DNA of 64,000 bases from Orbaceae bacterium ESL0727 (GCA_029433345.1 JAQTHY010000001.1:248001-312000); one strand, 5' to 3'. Shown: positions 35,907 through 45,340, numbered from the stretch's first letter. The notes: a model not told the origin generated them from the letters alone. Program-made: numbers and translations.

Positions 35907-37262
35907 TCAGTTCTTAAATGAATGAATAGGGGCTGGAATATGACCACCACGCTGAATAAAATCAAACGAGCTAAATTTACTAACTGGCATAACAGGTGCA
36001 TGGCCTAATAATCCACCAAATTCGATATTATCACCGACTGCCAGTCCAACTGCCGGAATAATCCGAACTGCCGTCGTTTTATGATTAATCATACCAATTG
36101 CCGCTTCGTCCGCAATAATAGCCGAAATTGTTTCAGCTGGTGTATCACCCGGAATCGCTATCATATCCAGTCCGACTGAACAAACACAGGTCATCGCTTC
36201 TAGCTTTTCCAAATTAAGTGCACCATGCTCCACAGCATTAATCATCCCTGCATCTTCCGAAACCGGAATAAAGGCACCGCTTAAGCCACCGACATGTTTA
36301 CACGCCATCACACCCCCTTTTTTGACTGCATCATTAAGCAAGGCTAATGCTGCCGTCGTACCATGAGTGCCGACCATTGCAAGTCCCATCTCTTCTAAAA
36401 TATGGGCAACCGAATCACCAATCGCCGGTGTGGGCGCCAATGATAAATCAACAATACCAAACTCAATACCCAATCGTTCAGAGGCTTCTTTACCCACCAA
36501 CTGCCCCATACGGGTGATTTTGAACGCGGTCTTTTTAATGGTCTCGGCAACTACATCGAAAGGTTGACCTTTTACTTTTTCTAATGCACGCTTGACCACC
36601 CCTGGACCGCTAACACCAACATTGATCACACAGTCAGCTTCACCTACACCATGGAATGCGCCTGCCATAAACGGATTATCTTCAACCGCATTCGCAAATA
36701 CCACCAATTTTGCACAAGCCATACTGCTATTATCAGCGGTCAATTCGGCTGCTTGCTTAATAATCTGCCCCATCTGTTTTACCGCATCCATATTAATACC
36801 GGCTTGCGTCGACCCCACATTGACAGACGAACAGACTCGTTCAGTTTGTGCTAGCGCTTGCGGGATAGAGCGAATCAAAATCTCATCCCCTTTGTGATAC
36901 CCTTTTTGGACTAATGCCGAAAATCCACCAATAAAATTCACGCCAACAGCTTTGGCTGCTGCATCTAATGTTTTAGCAAATTCGACATAATCTTTATCAT
37001 CACTGGCTCCCGCAATCAGCGATATAGGTGTGACAGAAATGCGTTTATTGATAATAGGAATACCAAATTCAGCAGCAATTTCTTCGCCGACTTTGACTAA
37101 ATTTTTCGCTAATCGGGTAATTTTAGCGTAGATCTTATCGCGCGCCTTCTGACCATTACTATCGATACAATCAAGTAACGAAATGCCCATCGTGATGGTA
37201 CGAATATCAAGTTTTTCTTCCTCAATCATTTTGATGGTTTCGAGGATCTGTTTGGTTTCCAT
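35907..37262 (-). CDS. UPF0210 / PFL family protein (DUF711)
   Basis: This 451-residue cytosolic protein of the UPF0210 family has no established biochemical role. The family core is clear: [75 protein letters not shown] and the terminal [13 protein letters not shown]. Members belong to the pyruvate formate-lyase-like fold group. It lies 58 nt downstream of a gene for a small ACT-domain protein, and such ACT-UPF0210 pairs recur in other bacteria. This suggests a ligand-controlled enzyme and sensor pair. Confidence 0.88.
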   Translation of the reverse strand: METKQILETIKMIEEEKLDIRTITMGISLLDCIDSNGQKARDKIYAKITRLAKNLVKVGEEIAAEFGIPIINKRISVTPISLIAGASDDKDYVEFAKTLDAAAKAVGVNFIGGFSALVQKGYHKGDEILIRSIPQALAQTERVCSSVNVGSTQAGINMDAVKQMGQIIKQAAELTADNSSMACAKLVVFANAVEDNPFMAGAFHGVGEADCVINVGVSGPGVVKRALEKVKGQPFDVVAETIKKTAFKITRMGQLVGKEASERLGIEFGIVDLSLAPTPAIGDSVAHILEEMGLAMVGTHGTTAALALLNDAVKKGGVMACKHVGGLSGAFIPVSEDAGMINAVEHGALNLEKLEAMTCVCSVGLDMIAIPGDTPAETISAIIADEAAIGMINHKTTAVRIIPAVGLAVGDNIEFGGLLGHAPVMPVSKFSSFDFIQRGGHIPAPIHSFKN

Positions 37263-37320
37263 TAGGATTATCCTTAACTAAAACTAAGCTAACTATAAAT
37301 TCAATATAAACTAAAAAACA

Positions 37321-37590
37321 TTATAAACGGTGCATAGCGTCAAAAATCTCTTCGCGCTGTACATTTACCTTCACTTTTAACGATTCACCTAACGCCATTA
37401 AAGTATTTTTAGCTTCATCAAAAGGGACGGTAATTTTTGACAAATCTAGCAACATAATCATCGTAAAATAGTCATCCATGATGGTTTGAGAAACATCTAA
37501 TATATTAATATTTAACGCATATAATTTTTGACTTACGCCGGCGATAATGCCCGGTTTATCTTTGCCTATTACAGTCAAAATAGTCTTCAT
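37321..37590 (-). CDS. ACT-domain protein (UPF0237)
   Basis: This 89-residue single ACT domain (MKTILTVIGKDKPGIIAGVS...NINILDVSQTIMDDYFTMIMLLDL) is typical of small amino-acid-binding regulatory modules. It is related to the first ACT domain of GcvR. It precedes the UPF0210 gene on the same strand and probably senses a small ligand for it. The ligand is unknown. Confidence 0.88.
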   Translation of the reverse strand: MKTILTVIGKDKPGIIAGVSQKLYALNINILDVSQTIMDDYFTMIMLLDLSKITVPFDEAKNTLMALGESLKVKVNVQREEIFDAMHRL

Positions 37591-37654
37591 AACGATCTCC
37601 GCATAAAATTAATCTGATTAACTTGCTAAGGTAATCCCCAAAATTATCAGGCTA

Positions 37655-37688
37655 ATCATAATAACATCTTCAAAAATTATCGAAATAG
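37655..37688 (+). repeat. 34-bp direct repeat, left copy (before dhaK)
   Basis: The copy begins ATCATAATAACATCTTC and continues AAAAATTATCGAAATAG. It matches 45307-45340 in the same orientation with two visible mismatches. The two copies bracket the DHA/PTS module. Confidence 0.8.
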
Positions 37689-37835
37689 ATGGAATGATTT
37701 TTTAATTAATTATTTTTTAATGATCACCACTCTACTCATGCGCAATACCTTGGAGATTATTTGTCATCAATTCTATTCGTTTATATTAGCCATTTTTTTT
37801 TACACTAAGATGACTTATCTTAACAGGAGACGATT

Positions 37836-38852
37836 ATGCGCAAACCGAAGAAATTACTTAACGATCCCAACGCTGTTCGGCAACAAGTCATGGAAGGATT
37901 ACTTTACGCTTATAATGGATCTAACCAAACCAAACTCACTGCCATCCCTGATTTTTGTCCAGTTTATGGTAATCATATTGCAGACAAACAAGTCGTGATT
38001 GTATCCGGTAGTGGCAGCGGACACGAACCCACTTTTGCCGGTTTTATTGGGCAAGGTGGCATTGATGCTTGTGCACTCGGTGAAGTGTTTACCTCGCCGT
38101 CCCCCGATCAGATTATCGAAGTCACCAAAGCCAGTGAAAAAGGTCAAGGTGTACTTTTTTATATGGCAACTATTCGGGTGATGGCATGAACTTTGATATT
38201 GCTGCTGAAATATTCAGCGGAAGAAAATATCACAACAAAAACCGTCCGTGCCACCGACGATATTGCCTCGGCACCCTTAACTAAAATCGGCGATCGCCGC
38301 GGTGTCGCCGGTATTTTATTTTTATACAAAATTGCGGGTGCTGCCGCACAGTACGAAAAATATTCCCTTGATGAACTCTATCGTGTGACCCAAAAAGCCA
38401 ATGCCCATGTCCGTACTATCGGTGTAGCACTCAATGGTTGCGCCTTACCACAATCAGACAAATTTAACTTTGAGCTAGCCGATGATGAAATCGAAATTGG
38501 CATCGGCATCCATGGTGAAGCAGGACTATGCCGACAAAAAATAAGCAGCAGCGATAAAACGGTTAACAACATGCTTGATCGCCTATGTGCTGATCTACCT
38601 TTTGCTAAAGGGGATAATGTTTGTGTGTTGATTAATAATTTAGGTGCATTGAGCAATACTGAACTGTTAATTGTCACCCGCCAAGTCGGGATAGCGCTGC
38701 ATGCCCGCGGCATAAAGAGTTACGATGTCGTGGTTGGACATTTCTGTACTTCTCTCGAAATGTCAGGTTTTTCCATCAGCTTATTAGAATTAGATGATGA
38801 ACTACAACGTTTATATGATTGGCCATGTCACACTTTTGGATGGAGAAAATAA
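37836..38852 (+). pseudogene. dhaK: dihydroxyacetone kinase subunit DhaK, interrupted by two compensating frameshifts
   Basis: DhaK binds dihydroxyacetone through a hemiaminal His and passes it to DhaL for phosphorylation. The N-terminal half (37836-38189) has VSGSGSGHEPTFAGFIGQGG and ACALGEVFTSPSPDQI. The C-terminal half (to 38852) has AEENITTKTVRATDDIASAP and the active-site His in GIHGEAGL. Between them, about 38160-38215, the expected YGNYSGDGMNFDIAAEI is encoded in another frame. One indel near a run of six T and one near ATATTCAGC put about 50 nt out of phase and expose TGA at 38187. Both halves share one frame, so the shifts cancel. This could be a real recent mutation or a sequence error. 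Otherwise about 338 codons, the normal length. Confidence 0.85.
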
Positions 38853-38853
38853 G

Positions 38854-39480
38854 ATGAATTTACCCACTTTACACAATATGATGCTATTTGTTGCCGAAAA
38901 AATGGTTGAAAGTGAACCGACACTCACGGCACTCGATCAAGTTATTGGCGATGGCGATCATGGTATTGGTATGAAACGTGGTTTTGCTGCTGTTATGGTA
39001 CAAATTAATGATCCTAATTTTAATCCGAAAGATGTGGGGGATTTTTTTACCCAAATAGGCACCAAACTGATGACAAGCATGAGCGGTGCATCGGGCGCGA
39101 TATTTGGGACTTTTTTCCGTGCAGGTGGCAAAAGTTTGTCGGGTGTGACCGATTTTACTACGCAGGCATTGGCTGATTTACTCAACCATGGCTGGCAGGC
39201 GGTCTATGCGCGCGGGAATGCCAAACCTGGTGATAAAACCATGGTTGATGCTTTAGCTGCTGCTGCCGAAAAAGCCGCAACATTAACCACATGTGATCTA
39301 AAAACAGCTTTACCTCAGATTGCCGATGCGGCCATGGCAGGTGCAGAAAAAACCAAACAGATGGTGGCGGTATTTGGGCGCGCTAAAAATTTAGGTGAAC
39401 GGGCCGTTGGTCATGTCGATCCGGGGTCGATTTCGATGGCATATATCATTAAATATATGAATGAATTCATTCAAAAATAA
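38854..39480 (+). CDS. dhaL: dihydroxyacetone kinase ADP-binding subunit DhaL
   Basis: DhaL holds ADP and transfers phosphate to the DHA bound on DhaK. In PTS-dependent systems ADP stays bound and is recharged by DhaM. The 208 residues start at the ATG at 38854, one nt after the dhaK stop. Metal-binding Asp residues lie in LDQVIGDGDHGIGMKRGF. The cap and ADP-loop segments are LMTSMSGASGAIFGTFFRAGG and GNAKPGDKTMVDAL. No dhaM is present in the window, so the phosphate donor (ATP or PTS) is undecided. A 14-bp 3'-end hairpin follows. Confidence 0.92.
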   Translation: MNLPTLHNMMLFVAEKMVESEPTLTALDQVIGDGDHGIGMKRGFAAVMVQINDPNFNPKDVGDFFTQIGTKLMTSMSGASGAIFGTFFRAGGKSLSGVTDFTTQALADLLNHGWQAVYARGNAKPGDKTMVDALAAAAEKAATLTTCDLKTALPQIADAAMAGAEKTKQMVAVFGRAKNLGERAVGHVDPGSISMAYIIKYMNEFIQK

Positions 39481-39498
39481 ATGTGAATGACCAATACG

Positions 39499-39530
39499 AT
39501 ATTCCCGTCAACACCAGTTGGCGGGAATAT
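39499..39530 (+). repeat. 3'-end hairpin family member (after dhaL)
   Basis: Arms ATATTCCCGTCAAC and GTTGGCGGGAATAT, loop ACCA, one sense-strand G-U wobble, no U tract. It is the longest stem of the family here. Confidence 0.75.
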
Positions 39531-39561
39531 GTGTTAAGCGATAAACATCTCCATTGCGTTA

Positions 39562-40248
39562 TTAACTTCTGCTAGCGGATGTTTTAAATTTGATTTGCGA
39601 AGGATATGCCCATTTTTGTAACTCTTCAGGCGGAAATCCCCCAGGATCTTTACCACCATTAATCAGTAATGCATTATAATAAACCTCGGCCATTTCTTCA
39701 ATATAAGCCGCTTTGAGTACAGCTTCATACGGATCTTTATCTACCGCAATCGCACCATGTCTCTCCATTAAAATAGCATCGGCACGTTTTATTGGCTCAA
39801 CTACACTTTGAGAAAGTTCTGGCGTACCCGGTCTTGCGTAAGGCGCAACTGGAATCACACCATCTTTGAGATTTAAAATCGTACATTCATACACAACAGC
39901 CGGAATGAGCCTCGCCAACACGGCAAACGACGTAGCAAAAATCGAATGTGTGTATGAAATAGCAAAAATATCCGGGCGTGCCTTATAAATTTCAAGATGC
40001 ATAAGACATTCACTAGTGGGCCGTAATCCAGACTGTGCTTCAATGACTGTCGCATCTAAATCCATCACCACAATATCTTTTGTCGTCAGCAAATTTTTAT
40101 CAATAGTTGTGGGGGTAACCAGTACATAACCGGTTGCTTTATCTCGGACACTCGAATTACCCGCTTTATGTTTACAAAGTCCCCATTCGGTTGCTTTTTT
40201 AGCCATATCAACTACATACTGTTTTTGAATTTCTAACATTGTTTTCAC
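39562..40248 (-). CDS. class II aldolase/adducin-family protein (FucA-like) with altered metal site
   Basis: This zinc-dependent class II aldolase family member (228 residues) probably cleaves a ketose phosphate to a C3 unit and an aldehyde. The Gly/Asn-rich phosphate loop (HKAGNSSVRD), the catalytic Glu (RPTSECLMHLEIY) and the late metal His (LMERHGAIAVDKDP) are present. The usual HxH zinc motif reads YTH (AISYTHSIFATSF), so one of the expected histidine ligands is Tyr. Activity may be lost or shifted. It converges on dhaL and reads with the PTS genes, so it probably belongs to the same pathway. Fuculose-phosphate aldolase, ribulose-phosphate aldolase or an epimerase-like role cannot be separated. 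Confidence 0.8.
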   Translation of the reverse strand: MKTMLEIQKQYVVDMAKKATEWGLCKHKAGNSSVRDKATGYVLVTPTTIDKNLLTTKDIVVMDLDATVIEAQSGLRPTSECLMHLEIYKARPDIFAISYTHSIFATSFAVLARLIPAVVYECTILNLKDGVIPVAPYARPGTPELSQSVVEPIKRADAILMERHGAIAVDKDPYEAVLKAAYIEEMAEVYYNALLINGGKDPGGFPPEELQKWAYPSQIKFKTSASRS

Positions 40249-40498
40249 TCCTATTTAGACACTATATGGTAGGAAATCCCCACAAAAAAGGGGTACTCAG
40301 CAACATGCGATAAAAACGCGTTTACAGCTATTCCCCTCTCATAACAGCCAGCGGAACAGTAAAATTCAAACGATCATCACCATACGCGGTTATGAACATA
40401 TCTCATTGATATTTAGCAAATAATTCTCTTATCTCATGACGGTTTTTCGCCACTCTTAACCGATTAGCGCCATGATGAAACTCTAAAAATTCATTTAA

Positions 40499-42466
40499 TT
40501 AGGCGAGTGCTTTGAGATGTTTTTGAGGATTATTCGTTGCCAATATCACGATAAGATCTGCTTGCAAATAACCACAGATATCAATTTTTTCGGGCAGTTT
40601 CAGTAATGACATGCTAACTTGATTAACCCCATCTTCAATACCGGCATGGGCAATAATCAATCCTTCAACTAACATAATATAAGGCTGATCTAATTTGATT
40701 TTATTGATCATCCGTTCCACATAATAAGGTTCGATTGATTGATTTTCTAATAACGGCTTAGCCGCTAACGCAATCGCTTTTTCCCATGAGATATAAGCAC
40801 TTTCAGCAATATTGATCTGTTTCTCTTGCATTAAATCGGCTAAAGATGGAATTTCTAACAGGGCAATACGTAACGGATTATCATGAGAGCCATCATGATA
40901 AAGGTAGTTCGTTAACATTTTTTGGAGTGATTTTTGATCATTAATATGACAATATCTTTTGATGATTGATATCAACTCTTCTATTTTGATAATACTCGGA
41001 TCAACGCCTTGCAAAGCACCAATCACTTGACTGCGAAACGCATTTTTATGGAAATTATTCAAAGAGGGATTCACAATAAATAACATTTTATCGGTTGCGA
41101 GATAAAAGGTCGAAAAAACAATATCATAATAACAACTATATTTTTCAAATTCTCTTTTCGAAATCGCGGCTGAAAAATGTAATTCAGGCAATAAAACTTG
41201 CAAAGTAAGATAAAGATAGGTCGAGACAGTCGCACTATTTTCACAGACAACTATCGCCACTTTTTTAGTTTTAATTTGATTAATCATACCCTCTCTCGTC
41301 AACCAACCACCAAATAATACGGTAATAAACGAGACTTCTTCATCTGGCATTTTGCAATGTAAAATATGCTCAAACGCGATTATTGCTCTACGGACTATCT
41401 CATGTAAATGGCCAAACTCTTGTAAAACAATGTCATATACACTATTTATATTCGTAATATGGTAACGAATACGGTAATACGCCGGTTTCCAATGCTGATA
41501 AATCCGTTCAATCAGCTCATTTTTATCTTTAAATGTGACACAACTTATCTGCTCAAAATTGTTAACGACGGCAACCGTACTTTCTAAAAGCACGGCATCT
41601 AAATGAAAATATTTATCTGAAATCGTTTGGATATTAGAGCTTTGTACCAATACCGTTAAAAAGATCTGTTCATTACGATCATTAATGGCAAATTTTTCAA
41701 TTAATTTCTTCATTAATTGAAACTCTCGACTATTGGCAGCTTCAGTGTAACTTTCTGGCAACTGCTGAATCATTTTGCCAATTTCAATTCGACGCAAAAT
41801 AAAGCAGATAAAATAGATCAGTTCTTGTAATTGCTCATCTGTAAAAAGAATTTTTAATTTCTTCTCAACTTCGCTAAATACCTTGCCCACTTGTTCTAAA
41901 CTGCCTTGGGTAATCAGTTGATTTTCAGTCAAGATTCTATTCGCAATGGGCAGACTAATAATGCGGCGAATTAACTTTAATAACAGATAACGTTTATCGA
42001 TCTCATGTCCAAGAATATGATAGCCATTTTCACGGTCATAACTCATTTGCAAATGATATTGATTAATCATCATTTGTACTTTTTTCATATCATTAATAAC
42101 GGTATTTTGGCTCACCGTTAAAGCAGAAGAGAGGTGAATTAAAGATAACTTCTCAACCCGCGTTAATAAAAAAAAGCTAATTAAATGAATTCTCTCGTCT
42201 TCAGAATAGATATAACGGCTACTGACAACAGGCTCTTGTGTCTCTCTAAATGTATCAATAACTAATTTTGGTACCCTAAATTTACCCGTTTTAAAACGTT
42301 TAATAGTTTCAAAATTAGCCGACTCAAGAAAATCATTAATTTTTTTAAATGTATAACTTAATTGTTTACGCGTAAGATCAAATTCTGTTTGCAGCTCTAC
42401 GCCCGTAATACTCGGATTGTTCACGATTGCATTTAAAATTTTATGAATTCTTTTATCGACAACCAT
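40499..42466 (-). CDS. PRD-containing PTS transcriptional regulator (MtlR/LicR type)
   Basis: This 655-residue regulator has two N-terminal helix-turn-helix regions (about 1-50 and 85-130, SSALTVSQNTVINDMKKVQ) and two PTS-regulation domains (about 175-285 and 300-400). A GatB-like EIIB domain follows (about 405-500, KVAIVVCENSATVSTYLYL) and then a C-terminal EIIA-like domain (about 505-655, VEGLIIAHAGIEDGVNQVSMSLLKLPE). Such proteins are activators or antiterminators tuned by phosphorylation from the PTS. The adjacent galactitol-type PTS on the same strand is its likely target. A short CCCC/GGGG hairpin lies in the gap toward the aldolase. Confidence 0.88.
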   Translation of the reverse strand: MVVDKRIHKILNAIVNNPSITGVELQTEFDLTRKQLSYTFKKINDFLESANFETIKRFKTGKFRVPKLVIDTFRETQEPVVSSRYIYSEDERIHLISFFLLTRVEKLSLIHLSSALTVSQNTVINDMKKVQMMINQYHLQMSYDRENGYHILGHEIDKRYLLLKLIRRIISLPIANRILTENQLITQGSLEQVGKVFSEVEKKLKILFTDEQLQELIYFICFILRRIEIGKMIQQLPESYTEAANSREFQLMKKLIEKFAINDRNEQIFLTVLVQSSNIQTISDKYFHLDAVLLESTVAVVNNFEQISCVTFKDKNELIERIYQHWKPAYYRIRYHITNINSVYDIVLQEFGHLHEIVRRAIIAFEHILHCKMPDEEVSFITVLFGGWLTREGMINQIKTKKVAIVVCENSATVSTYLYLTLQVLLPELHFSAAISKREFEKYSCYYDIVFSTFYLATDKMLFIVNPSLNNFHKNAFRSQVIGALQGVDPSIIKIEELISIIKRYCHINDQKSLQKMLTNYLYHDGSHDNPLRIALLEIPSLADLMQEKQINIAESAYISWEKAIALAAKPLLENQSIEPYYVERMINKIKLDQPYIMLVEGLIIAHAGIEDGVNQVSMSLLKLPEKIDICGYLQADLIVILATNNPQKHLKALA

Positions 42467-42521
42467 ATAACTGTAAGCCTCTTTATTGTATTTTTATAAC
42501 TTATTGATTTAGTTAAGCTAT

Positions 42522-42557
42522 CTATTTAGCGAACTATGTAGCAAACTATTTAGCAAA
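42522..42557. repeat. 12-bp tandem repeat (3 units)
   Basis: The units are CTATTTAGCGAA, CTATGTAGCAAA and CTATTTAGCAAA, between the PTS EIIC and the regulator. Confidence 0.7.
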
Positions 42558-42622
42558 ACTGTCGAATTCGCAAAGGAGAGAATTTATCATGGCTTGTTAA
42601 CGTTTAATGACTTTATTCACAC

Positions 42623-43165
42623 TTAATTCTGATTCGATTCATCAGTGCTGGCTTGTGTCGCTTCTTTATTGAGCTCTCTCGCATAAAAGAAATACCCTAC
42701 ACACCAATACACAGCCAACGCCAAAGGTACAAAATAGCCGCGCAAACATTGCAAGAAAAAGGAAAAGGAGTAAGTAAAGACAGGTGCATCAATCGAACTA
42801 TTTGAAATTAATTGGCCAGCTGGAATATCAATCGCTTTGGTTGCAAGACCTAAATCAGTAATAATTGGCGCAAATTCAGTACCGACAAATAAAAAGAATG
42901 GTATGCCAATAATGGCTAAAATGACCATTTTTAACGTATTACCTTTGGTTAAAATATAAGACGGCACCACTAGCGCAATATTAATAATTCCGGCAAAAGG
43001 TAAAATCTTGTTACCCGGTAAAACCACGGACCAAATTAACGTAATCGGAATAGCAGCAATAATTGTAAACCAAATTTCACTTGCCCCGCCCATAAATGGC
43101 CAATCTAAACCAACAAATAATTTACGCCCAGCAAAACGTTTGTTCATATAATCGCTAATCCGCAT
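42623..43165 (-). pseudogene. galactitol-type PTS EIIC, C-terminal part (separated by frameshift)
   Basis: This 180-residue reading frame covers the last part of a GatC-like EIIC permease: YMNKRFAGRKLFVGLDWPFMGG and then four hydrophobic segments. In intact relatives this segment continues directly from SPISDA. Here the junction shows one extra base (GATTAGCGAT), and the two frames overlap by 11 nt. Either the permease gene is broken, or a single sequence error or frameshifting site splits it. A genuine split subunit is less likely, as its ATG has no separate ribosome site. Confidence 0.8.
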
Positions 43166-44015
43166 CGGATATTGGTGATAATGCCTGCATAAAAAGTTTA
43201 GAAATCATGGGGAATAACATCAACGCTGTGGCAGCTTGTACACCTAACAATAAAGTCTTTGCCACACTATAACCAGCGATAATGCCAAAAATGACACCTA
43301 ATAAAAAACCAATCACATGATTTTCGGCAAAAATTCCGATTTTAGAACGTAATGCTGCCGCATCCATCGGTTTATTTAAAGCGGGAATTTTTCTTAATAA
43401 CAGATCAAATGGATAATAAATAGCACTAAAAAATAGCATTCTATGTGTACATGTAACGCCCGGAATACCAGTTAATTGTTCAATGCGTCGTTGATTAATA
43501 TCTCCGGAATTAAGCTCCATAATAATTTGGAAAGTCGCCACCAAAAAGGCGATAATTAATGCAATGACGGCACCAAAAATAGGGGTTGCCACCGCAACTA
43601 CGATAAAAGCAGTAAAAATCTTGCCCCACACATTCCATAAATCGGCGTTAAATGTATTGGTCTTTTTTAAAACCAGCATCAAAATATTAACGCCAACTTG
43701 TAGCGGAAACATCAAAAAGGCATAGGGCCACGCCCAAGATACATTTGCCATGGTTGTCCAACCGCCATCGACAATACTCAGCTCAATGCCTGTTCGGGTC
43801 ATCATGGTTTGCGCTGCGGCACCAATTGCTGTCACCATAAAACCAATCAACATACTCATACCCACAAATGCCACACCTAACGTGATAGCGGCCGATACGG
43901 CTTCTTTCAATTGCATTCGGACAATCAAACCAGCAATTAACATAATAAAAGGCACAAAAACTGGGGCACCTAAATTCAAAACATAATTTATAATTGAACT
44001 AAGAAAATCCATCAT
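43155..44015 (-). pseudogene. galactitol-type PTS EIIC, N-terminal part
   Basis: These 286 residues are the membrane permease half of a GatC-like enzyme IIC, with about eight hydrophobic segments, LGAPVFVPFIMLIAGLIVRM at the start and NAD-rich loops such as KKTNTFNADLWNVWGK. It ends after SPISDAD at an early stop caused by a one-base shift relative to the family. The rest is in the overlapping frame at 42623-43165. With EIIB and EIIA upstream it would import and phosphorylate a hexitol-like sugar. The substrate is not identifiable from sequence. Confidence 0.82.
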
Positions 44016-44063
44016 TGCACTCCTCGGTTGATAAACTTGTTATTGATAACAACTGTTTTGTCC

Positions 44064-44342
44064 CTATTTACAAGCATCAATGATTTTTTGTAATTCAGCA
44101 TCCATGTTGATCCCCGTCAAAAAGGCAATACCATTAATCACAGGAATGGGGTATGTTTTTTCAATTTTAGTTATCGCTATATAGGCGGCACTACTTTTAA
44201 TATGCGAATCGACTGATTTCAGGTCGATCACTTCGACTTTTATGTCATTAAGATTACGTTCTTTTAATAAACGAGTGGCCTTACTTGCAACGGTTTGTGA
44301 GGTGGCGACACCGCTGCCACACGCAACAATAACTTTTTTCAT
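44064..44342 (-). CDS. galactitol-type PTS EIIB
   Basis: This 92-residue cytosolic EIIB has the phospho-acceptor Cys in the P-loop-like VIVACGSGVATSQTVA. It is a GatB-family fold (KKVIVACGSG, then LKSVDSHIKSSAAYIAITKI). It takes phosphate from EIIA and passes it to the substrate bound by EIIC. It lies between the EIIA and EIIC genes on one strand. The gap toward EIIA is filled by degenerate tandem repeats. Confidence 0.92.
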   Translation of the reverse strand: MKKVIVACGSGVATSQTVASKATRLLKERNLNDIKVEVIDLKSVDSHIKSSAAYIAITKIEKTYPIPVINGIAFLTGINMDAELQKIIDACK

Positions 44343-44354
44343 GATATTGCTCCT

Positions 44355-44475
44355 GTTAAACTTTTTTATGGTTACATTCTTTTTTGTTGTTACATTCTTC
44401 TTTATTAACTTCTTCTATTGTTAGACTTTTCTGTTATTAAACTTTTCTATTGTGAGATTTTTGGGTTGTTAAAAT
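44355..44475. repeat. degenerate ~16-18 bp tandem array between EIIB and EIIA genes
   Basis: Successive units include GTTACATTCTTTTTTGTT, GTTACATTCTTCTTTATT, GTTAGACTTTTCTGTT, ATTAAACTTTTCTATT and GTGAGATTTTTGGGTT. The array fills nearly the whole intercistronic gap and reaches the last bases of EIIA. Confidence 0.65.
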
Positions 44476-44945
44476 GTAATATTTGCTGTTAATAAAGCCA
44501 TCACCGCTTGTTTGGTTTTGGCTTGCTGTAATGCGGCTAAAAATTGTGGATTACTAAAACTGGCGATCAATGTTTGTAATAACAAAATATGTCCATCTTT
44601 TCCAGTAAAACCCAATAAAAATATAAAATTAGCATCTAAAATAACATCGTTATTGGCCATTTCACACCAAGGCACACTGCCTTTTATCCGAGTGACAAGA
44701 ATAAAGGGGCGAATGATATGTTCTATATCAGTATGCGGCATAGCAACCACATAAGGTGTAGTGGGTAAAGCCGTTGGAAAGGCAGCCTCACGCTTTTTAA
44801 TCGCGGCTAAAAATGACTCTTTGACATAACCGCCTTGTTGCAAAATGGGAAAGACAAAATCAAAAAATTGGTCTGATTTTTGAAAAACCTTATCTAAAAA
44901 AATAAGATCGTCAAAAAATAGATGTTGATTGCACTCATTAACCAT
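44469..44945 (-). CDS. PTS EIIA (fructose/mannitol/galactitol type)
   Basis: This 158-residue cytosolic EIIA has its phosphorylated His in the motif YVVAMPHTDIEHI. It receives phosphate from HPr and feeds the EIIB gene product encoded next. It is the first gene of the EIIA-EIIB-EIIC group, which reads away from alaA. Family features include LPTTPYVVAMPHTD and FLLGFTGKDGHILLLQTLIASF. Confidence 0.9.
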   Translation of the reverse strand: MVNECNQHLFFDDLIFLDKVFQKSDQFFDFVFPILQQGGYVKESFLAAIKKREAAFPTALPTTPYVVAMPHTDIEHIIRPFILVTRIKGSVPWCEMANNDVILDANFIFLLGFTGKDGHILLLQTLIASFSNPQFLAALQQAKTKQAVMALLTANITF

Positions 44946-45131
44946 AACTATCCCCTATCGTGAGCTGCCTTGCTCAATATCTGGAAACGATCCTTGTGCC
45001 GGTTTATCACTCTATTTCGTTAGAACTTGGGCATAATTGTAGAGAAAAGAGACTGAATAAACGAACAGATTTGATACCAAATAATATCCGTTATATTGTC
45101 CATCAGATGGATTACCGTTTGAGTGATCAGC

Positions 45132-45197
45132 ATGACTAAAAAAATGATAAAAAAAGCTATTAAGAAAACTACTAAAAAACTGTTAATAAATAAATAG
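45132..45197 (+). CDS. possible short Lys-rich peptide
   Basis: The frame ATG to TAG encodes 21 residues, starting MTKKMIKKAIKKTTKK and ending LLINK. A GAGTGA lies 5-8 nt upstream of the ATG. The peptide would be strongly cationic and amphipathic. The AT-rich, A-run DNA here can also produce such a frame by chance, and degenerate tandem repeats are common in this window. It is listed only as a candidate. Confidence 0.2.
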   Translation: MTKKMIKKAIKKTTKKLLINK

Positions 45198-45306
45198 ATA
45201 TCTAATCTTCGCCCATAGTGTATCGGTTTTTATTGACAATAAAGCGCCAAAACAGACGCACAGCTCTTGCGCTTTTTTATCGCCACATAAAAAATTTATC
45301 CATCTG

Positions 45307-45340
45307 ATCATAATAACGTCTTCAAAAATTATAGAAATAG
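45307..45340 (+). repeat. 34-bp direct repeat, right copy (before alaA)
   Basis: The copy begins ATCATAATAACGTCTTC and continues AAAAATTATAGAAATAG. It matches 37655-37688, with the same orientation. Confidence 0.8.

Noticed and set aside
42623-44015. EIIC split as two genuine subunits
   Set aside because: The break falls inside a conserved continuous segment and the second ATG has no ribosome site, so a frameshift is the simpler explanation.
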